The notes under the pieces: generated by a model
The model's database searches: none
Told to the model about the DNA's origin: nothing
What the model saw: the letters and a program-made list of their open reading frames with translations, nothing else
NCBI GenBank assembly: GCA_002163975.1
Contig: CP019636.1
Span: forward strand, 7,133,501 to 7,197,500
DNA from: Nostocales cyanobacterium HT-58-2
Lineage (GTDB): Bacteria > Cyanobacteriota > Cyanobacteriia > Cyanobacteriales > Nostocaceae
Length of the DNA: 64,000 bases
Direction: 5' to 3'
Shown here: positions 60,142-64,000 of the stretch, in pieces
Numbering within the stretch: the first letter of the stretch is position 1
Layout of the letters: each line of letters begins with the position of its first letter
Made by a program: the position numbers and the translations under genes

Positions 60142-60972
60142 ATGGCAAATCAAACTCCAATCCCAGTCGTTATCATCGGTGCTGCGGGCAAAATGGGTCG
60201 TGAGGTTGTCAAAGCAGTGGCGCAAGCACCTGATATGAATTTAGTAGGTGCTATTGACACAACTGCCGAACATCAAGGTAAAGACGCCGGGGAACTGGCG
60301 GGTTTAAGTGAACCTTTAGAAATTCCAATTACCAATCAATTGGAACCAATGCTGGCGTTTGCATCTCAAGAAAAACAGCCAGGGGTGATGGTAGACTTTA
60401 CACACCCCAGTTCAGTGTATGACAACATTCGCAGTGCGATCGCTTATGGTATTCGTCCAGTCATTGGTACCACTGGGTTAAGTCAACAACAAATCGAAGA
60501 TTTAGCAGATTTTGCTGATAAGGCAAGTACGGGATGTTTAATTATTCCCAACTTTTCTATTGGCATGGTGTTACTGCAACAAGCAGCGATCGCAGCTTCT
60601 CAGTACTTTGACCACGTTGAAATTATTGAACTGCATCATAACCAAAAAGCTGATGCTCCCAGTGGAACCGCAATTCAAACTGCTCAGATGTTAGCAGAAA
60701 TGGGTAAAATATATAACCAGCCTATCGTGGAAGAAACAGAAAAATTACCAGGAGCACGGGGGAGTCATACTGATGAGGGCATTAGAATTCATAGCGTGCG
60801 TTTACCAGGACTAATTGCCCACCAAGAAGTCATTTTTGGTGCATCTGGTCAAATTTACACTCTCAGACATGATACTAGCGATCGCGCTGCCTATATGCCA
60901 GGAGTCCTCCTGGCAATTCGCAAAGTCCTCCAGTTAAAGTCGTTAGTATATGGATTAGAAAAAATTCTTTAA
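60142..60972 (+). CDS. dapB: 4-hydroxy-tetrahydrodipicolinate reductase
   Basis: A 276-aa enzyme of the diaminopimelate/lysine pathway that reduces hydroxy-tetrahydrodipicolinate with NAD(P)H. The dinucleotide loop is VVIIGAAGKMGREVVKAV, then MVDFTHPSSVYDN and the catalytic ELHHNQKADAPSGTA. The RGSHTDEGIRIHSVRLPGL block is also diagnostic. It is 54 bp after nadE on the same strand, so cotranscription is likely, though the metabolic link is only through NAD use. Confidence 0.96.
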   Translation: MANQTPIPVVIIGAAGKMGREVVKAVAQAPDMNLVGAIDTTAEHQGKDAGELAGLSEPLEIPITNQLEPMLAFASQEKQPGVMVDFTHPSSVYDNIRSAIAYGIRPVIGTTGLSQQQIEDLADFADKASTGCLIIPNFSIGMVLLQQAAIAASQYFDHVEIIELHHNQKADAPSGTAIQTAQMLAEMGKIYNQPIVEETEKLPGARGSHTDEGIRIHSVRLPGLIAHQEVIFGASGQIYTLRHDTSDRAAYMPGVLLAIRKVLQLKSLVYGLEKIL

Positions 60973-61007
60973 AATACTTAGCACTCACCACTTAGAACTC
61001 AGCACTC
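60973..61007. repeat. STRR-like repeat between dapB and the next gene
   Basis: The sequence TTAGCACTCACCACTTAGAACTCAGCACTC just beyond dapB is built from variants of a heptamer (ACTTAGA, ACTCAGC, ACTCACC). It fills the 35-bp gap up to the next ATG, parallel to the STRR at the pncB-nadD junction. A similar cluster covers the end of psb32 near 62800-62822. Confidence 0.7.
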
Positions 61008-61697
61008 ATGATAGTCCCATTGACTCGTCAGAAATTTGAACAACTCATTCCCTTGATTGCCACTGGTCCACAGTACAAATACTATTGGGGAAGGTTTCCA
61101 GACTTTTTACAACGGCTGCTCATTTCTGTCGTAGCGGTAGCTGTTATTTTCGTTATGAAAGTCATATTGGGGCTTGAGTTGGGTCTAATAGTGTTTATCA
61201 CGGGGCTCATCGGTGCCCTTTACTGGCTGTGGGGACCAGTGTTTTGGGCGAGTTTGCGGAATTCAAAATACCGCCGTTACAAGTACAGCGGTTTTCTCCG
61301 TGGTCGAGTGCTGGATTACTGGATTAGCGAAGAGTTGATTGGTAAACAGGAAACCGTTGATAACAAAGGCGATTTGGTAATTGTCGAAAACCGAGAAAAA
61401 CGTATTTCCTTGGAAATAGGCGACGACACAGGATTTACCACTGAGTATAAGGCGCCACTGCGAGTTGCCTACAAAGTTATTGCTCGCGGTCAGAGGGCAG
61501 AAATGTTGGTTATGTCAAATCGCCCAGACCTTAGCATGATTGAAGAAATTTCCGATGTTTATATTCCCAGTCGCGATTTGTGGGTAAGTGATTATCCTTG
61601 TGTACAACGGGATTTCTTTACTGAGGTGAGTAGCCGATTACGTCGTAATGAAGAAGATGAAAGACCACGCCGCCGTCGCCGTAGAGTGGAGAGTTAG
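61008..61697 (+). CDS. Conserved cyanobacterial membrane protein
   Basis: A 229-aa protein with two membrane segments (about 35-51 LLISVVAVAVIFVMKVIL and 55-75 LGLIVFITGLIGALYWLWG), then a soluble domain with DYWISEELIGKQETVDNKGD and an Arg-rich tail (RPRRRRRRVES). Databases often label it phosphate ABC transporter permease, but there is no such permease domain, so that name is likely a transfer error. The soluble part may be cytosolic. It is cotranscribed with dapB and ends just before the convergent cobH. Confidence 0.65.
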   Translation: MIVPLTRQKFEQLIPLIATGPQYKYYWGRFPDFLQRLLISVVAVAVIFVMKVILGLELGLIVFITGLIGALYWLWGPVFWASLRNSKYRRYKYSGFLRGRVLDYWISEELIGKQETVDNKGDLVIVENREKRISLEIGDDTGFTTEYKAPLRVAYKVIARGQRAEMLVMSNRPDLSMIEEISDVYIPSRDLWVSDYPCVQRDFFTEVSSRLRRNEEDERPRRRRRRVES

Positions 61698-61721
61698 AGG
61701 AATGAGGAGCAAATGACTCTG

Positions 61722-62357
61722 TTATTTCTGGTTCTCCTCGCCATAGGCAAGCCATGCTAAATCTATCAGTCCCTCAAGAATGGCTACTGCAACAACTGCA
61801 TTACCTTTGGAGCTATCAATTGTAATATTTGGGACTGAAGAGTTTCGCAGCCGTTGTTTATCAGCATCCACATTAAAACATTCCGCAGGCGTGGCAATAA
61901 TCACAGCAGGGTTAATCTCGTTTGCTTCAACTAAATCAACCAGTGTTGTAAGAGCAGTTTGAGCTTGACCCACGACAAATATACCCTCTGGATAACGCTT
62001 GGCTAAGGTTTCCATTCCCCACGCCACACGAGTTTTTTCTTTTTGAGGACGAGGAGAAGTGTCCATGCTGCAATACACTGGATTGGCAAAGGTATTTTGA
62101 ATGTTTTGGGCGATCGCTGCTTGTACCATTGTGACATCTACCACAATCGTGGTACGTGCTGCCAATGCTGCTCCCAGAACCTGCAAAGCATTTTCAGAAA
62201 AGCGAATCAAAGATTTGTATTCAAAGTCGCCTGTTGCGTGAATCACTCGCCGGATAATCTCATACTCTGCGGGTGAAAAGATATGCTCACCTATTTGGCG
62301 GTCAATGATTGCCAAACTTTGAGCATCAGTTACGTGCCATTCCATGAGAAAGTCCAC
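61722..62357 (-). CDS. cobH: Precorrin-8X methylmutase
   Basis: A 211-aa enzyme of corrin ring synthesis (CobH/CbiC) that moves the C-11 methyl group to C-12, giving hydrogenobyrinate or cobyrinate. Recognisable blocks are RRVIHATGDFEY with the catalytic His, TTIVVDVTMVQAAIAQ and ETLAKRYPEGIFVVGQAQTA. The length is standard. In frame, the ATG at 62357 or that at 62345 could begin it. It is convergent with the cyanobacterial membrane protein. Together with metH it reflects B12 use in this organism, though the two are 26 kb apart. Confidence 0.93.
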   Translation of the reverse strand: MDFLMEWHVTDAQSLAIIDRQIGEHIFSPAEYEIIRRVIHATGDFEYKSLIRFSENALQVLGAALAARTTIVVDVTMVQAAIAQNIQNTFANPVYCSMDTSPRPQKEKTRVAWGMETLAKRYPEGIFVVGQAQTALTTLVDLVEANEINPAVIIATPAECFNVDADKQRLRNSSVPNITIDSSKGNAVVAVAILEGLIDLAWLAYGEENQK

Positions 62358-62378
62358 CAGTTCTGAGTAATCATACTA

Positions 62379-62470
62379 AGTTGCATTCAAAAACCTCACC
62401 CCGCCCTCTGGGCACTCCTCTCCTTGCGAAGGAGAGGGGCGGGGGTGAGGTGACGCCTATGAACGCAACT
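62379..62470. repeat. Nested triple hairpin element
   Basis: Three inverted pairs are nested: AGTTGCATTC/GAACGCAACT outermost (one mismatch), CCTCACCCCGCC/GGCGGGGGTGAGG next (one bulge), and CTCTCCTT-GCG-AAGGAGAG at the core (perfect). The GC-rich 92-bp structure lies upstream of cobH and is MITE-like. Confidence 0.75.
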
Positions 62471-62806
62471 CGGTATCAGTCCTAAGCCATTTTTTCTTAC
62501 TGTGGCATATCTTAAGTAGATTAGACCTAGCCCCATCTCCCAACTCCTTCTCCCAAGCTTGGGAGAAAGATTTCGGGTGTAGAGCTTTGCTCTTCAAGGA
62601 AGAGTAGCCAAAGACTCATGCAAGAAGTTTATTGCTTGCAAACATTCGGTTGCAGAGTATTTCAAGCCACGGATATATGCAGATAAACACAGATTATTTA
62701 TCTCTTGTTTTGTTTATCTGTGGTTTCTTTTCCAAAAATTGACTTTTATAATTCAGTAGGATGCGTTAGCTTGATTCGTAACGCATCAATCGCTCGGACT
62801 GAGAAC
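62471..62806. other. Gene-free stretch between cobH and psb32
   Basis: About 340 bp. It contains a CTCCCAAGCTTGGGAG palindrome near 62552-62567, a GATGCGTTA/TAACGCATC inverted repeat (62760-62787) and the beginning of an STRR-like cluster. No coding frame was recognised. Confidence 0.5.
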
Positions 62807-63616
62807 TCAAGACTCAGCACTAGGGAAAGACCGACTGAAAATAGGAGAAAGGTAAGCAACCAAAGCACCGATCAGGAAACCGGAGATATTGCGAATAAGA
62901 GGTAGCCAATCGTTGGTTCGTGTCACGACTGGTCCAATACCGAAGGCGATAAATAAGATTCCCCATAAAGGAGAGAAGATTAAAGCCCATTGCCAAGCAA
63001 CAGCTTGTCCCTCACGACGAGGTTGAGCTGCCAATCCACAGATGATTCCACCAATAACTGAAGTAATCAAAGTGAGAATCCACTGCTCTCGTGGTAATCC
63101 AGGAACCACAGAGCAACCGCCCTTACGCAAACAATTTTCTACTGTTTTCATCGTTTGTAGGATGGCTTGGTCTTCACCCTGTTCTCGCACAAAATACAAA
63201 TTGCCAAAGCGAGTTTGCAATTCTATCCAGAAAGTGCGCGGTAGAAGTTCATAAACTGCGTCGCCCACACTAAAGCTGAGAATGTTACCACCACGGGAAT
63301 CCGCAACTAGCAAAACGCTTTTGTCGTCCAAACCCCAAAAGGGAATGACTGCCCGACCCGGAGTCCGGTCATATTGAGTCAATACTCGCAGTTTCCAGCC
63401 AGTTTCGGTTTCAAATTGATCGAGTTCCTTGACAAGATTTTCTTCTTGAAGACTAGTCAGAGATTTCGCTAAATCTACAACTGGGGTTGGGGTTTTAGGT
63501 AGTAACTCAGGATTGTCATAAGCGTATGCAATGGGAGAATGTGTCGCCCAAATTGACCCTGCTAGGAAAACAACCGAAACAAAAGCCAGAATTCGTCGCC
63601 AAAAACTATGCTGCAT
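62807..63616 (-). CDS. psb32: Photosystem II repair protein Psb32 (TPM domain)
   Basis: A 269-aa protein started at the ATG at 63616 (MQHSFWRRILAFVSV); 13 further codons are open but not family sequence. An N-terminal signal/transit-like hydrophobic stretch (about 8-32, ending IAYAYDNPELLP) is followed by the TPM (Psb32) domain: VVDLAKSLTSLQEENLVKEL, WKLRVLTQYDRTPGRAVIPF and LVADSRGGNILSFSVG. Three membrane segments complete the C-terminus. Psb32 protects PSII from photodamage and speeds repair at the thylakoid membrane. The final residues are encoded by an STRR-like repeat. Confidence 0.85.
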   Translation of the reverse strand: MQHSFWRRILAFVSVVFLAGSIWATHSPIAYAYDNPELLPKTPTPVVDLAKSLTSLQEENLVKELDQFETETGWKLRVLTQYDRTPGRAVIPFWGLDDKSVLLVADSRGGNILSFSVGDAVYELLPRTFWIELQTRFGNLYFVREQGEDQAILQTMKTVENCLRKGGCSVVPGLPREQWILTLITSVIGGIICGLAAQPRREGQAVAWQWALIFSPLWGILFIAFGIGPVVTRTNDWLPLIRNISGFLIGALVAYLSPIFSRSFPSAES

Positions 63617-63820
63617 GAGCTTTTTTATACAAATATCAACATTAAAAGTGAACAAGTTGTTTTAAAAGAGTACGGGAAAAGTGATACTTCTTTACACTTT
63701 TTAACTTTAATCTAATCTAATGCCTCAGATCCAGAACTTACACATCAAGACTGACCATAAGGTATAGGAGAAGAAGGGCGCAAAGCCTTGCACCCCTGTT
63801 CTCTGACACCTTTATGCAAA

Positions 63821-64000
63821 CTATTCTTTATCAGACCAATTCTCAGATTCTGTCTGACGGTGCAAATCTTGTTCATCAAAACTGCTTTCCCAATCGGCAG
63901 CATCATTGTAATCATTGTAATTATTATTGATGCCGTAACCTTCAACAGGTGTGAAGCGGTTTTCCTGCCTTAAGGCTTGCCGTTCCTGCAATGTCAGTTT
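63821..64000 (-). CDS. C-terminal part of an unidentified acidic protein, cut by window edge
   Basis: On the minus strand a frame open from the window edge ends at TAG 63821-63823. About 59 residues are seen: LTLQERQALRQENRFTPVEG then YGINNNYNDYNDAADW and an acidic tail (ESSFDEQDLHRQTESENWSD). Such an Asn/Asp/Tyr-rich acidic tail suggests a disordered C-terminus. The family cannot be named from this part, and the start lies outside the window. Confidence 0.5.
   Translation of the reverse strand, partial: KLTLQERQALRQENRFTPVEGYGINNNYNDYNDAADWESSFDEQDLHRQTESENWSDKE

Noticed and set aside
61008..61697. Phosphate ABC transporter permease
   Set aside because: Only two membrane segments and no permease motif are present; the label is probably a transfer error.
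1..64000. tRNA, rRNA, prophage or complete insertion sequence
   Set aside because: No T-loop-like GTTCRANNC stems with acceptor pairing, phage structural genes or transposase genes were recognised on reading both strands.

Overview
The window is chromosomal DNA from a filamentous, hormogonium-forming cyanobacterium, most likely Nostocales (Scytonema/Tolypothrix/Brasilonema-like; genus is inference). The basis is the dense HIP1 octamers (GCGATCGC), the cyanobacterium-specific genes (CRR6-type NDH-1 factor, DUF3685/Ycf55 protein, Psb32, VTE5-like kinase, SLH porin, HpsA/B/C), heptameric short tandem repeats, and the many dispersed hairpin repeats. No rRNA, tRNA, CRISPR array, prophage or complete insertion sequence was seen.

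Layout. 1-3.4 kb: a truncated crr6-like gene divergent from a FurC/PerR-type regulator, then a DUF3685 protein with a degenerate receiver domain. 3.4-21 kb: a large minus-strand hormogonium polysaccharide (hps) region. In transcription order it is an HpsE-type glycosyltransferase, two tandem GT2 enzymes, htpG and rpmB (housekeeping), then hpsA (1605 aa), hpsB, hpsC, a second HpsE-type enzyme, a FimT/GspH pseudopilin, a DUF2064 protein, HpsJ and a last GT2. 21-26 kb, still minus: clpB, an SLH/OprB-type porin, gloA. 26-42 kb: metabolism and housekeeping (radical SAM activase-like protein, eno, argC, ribBA, metH, a PIN toxin-antitoxin pair, carotenoid oxygenase, histidine phosphatase, aspartoacylase-like protein, era, NarL-type regulator). 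42.7-47 kb: an accessory, defence-like patch with an HNH nuclease pair, a YoeB-type toxin fragment, and a NACHT-HEAT STAND protein whose N-terminal part is cut off by one in-frame TGA. 47.3-53.4 kb: a 42-bp tandem repeat array, S9 peptidase, duplicated TspO-like proteins, VanX-like dipeptidase, yidD, a phytol/polyprenol kinase and a secreted Tyr/Arg/His-rich repeat protein. 55-61 kb: an NAD biosynthesis block (pncB, nadD, nrtR-like Nudix regulator, nadE) followed by dapB and a cyanobacterial membrane protein. 61.7-64 kb: cobH/cbiC, psb32 and a truncated gene.

How the parts fit. The hps genes form a plausible machine: pseudopilins B/C/D with the large PilX-like HpsA support type IV pilus-linked export of a polysaccharide made by the surrounding GT2 enzymes. 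The NAD block has its own Nudix-type regulator and a perfect 11-bp inverted repeat lying inside the likely pncB promoter. The strongest leads are the NACHT gene with its in-frame TGA, the pncB operator, EF-hand-like loops in HpsA, the 42-bp hairpin array, and a receiver domain with Glu in place of the phospho-acceptor Asp.
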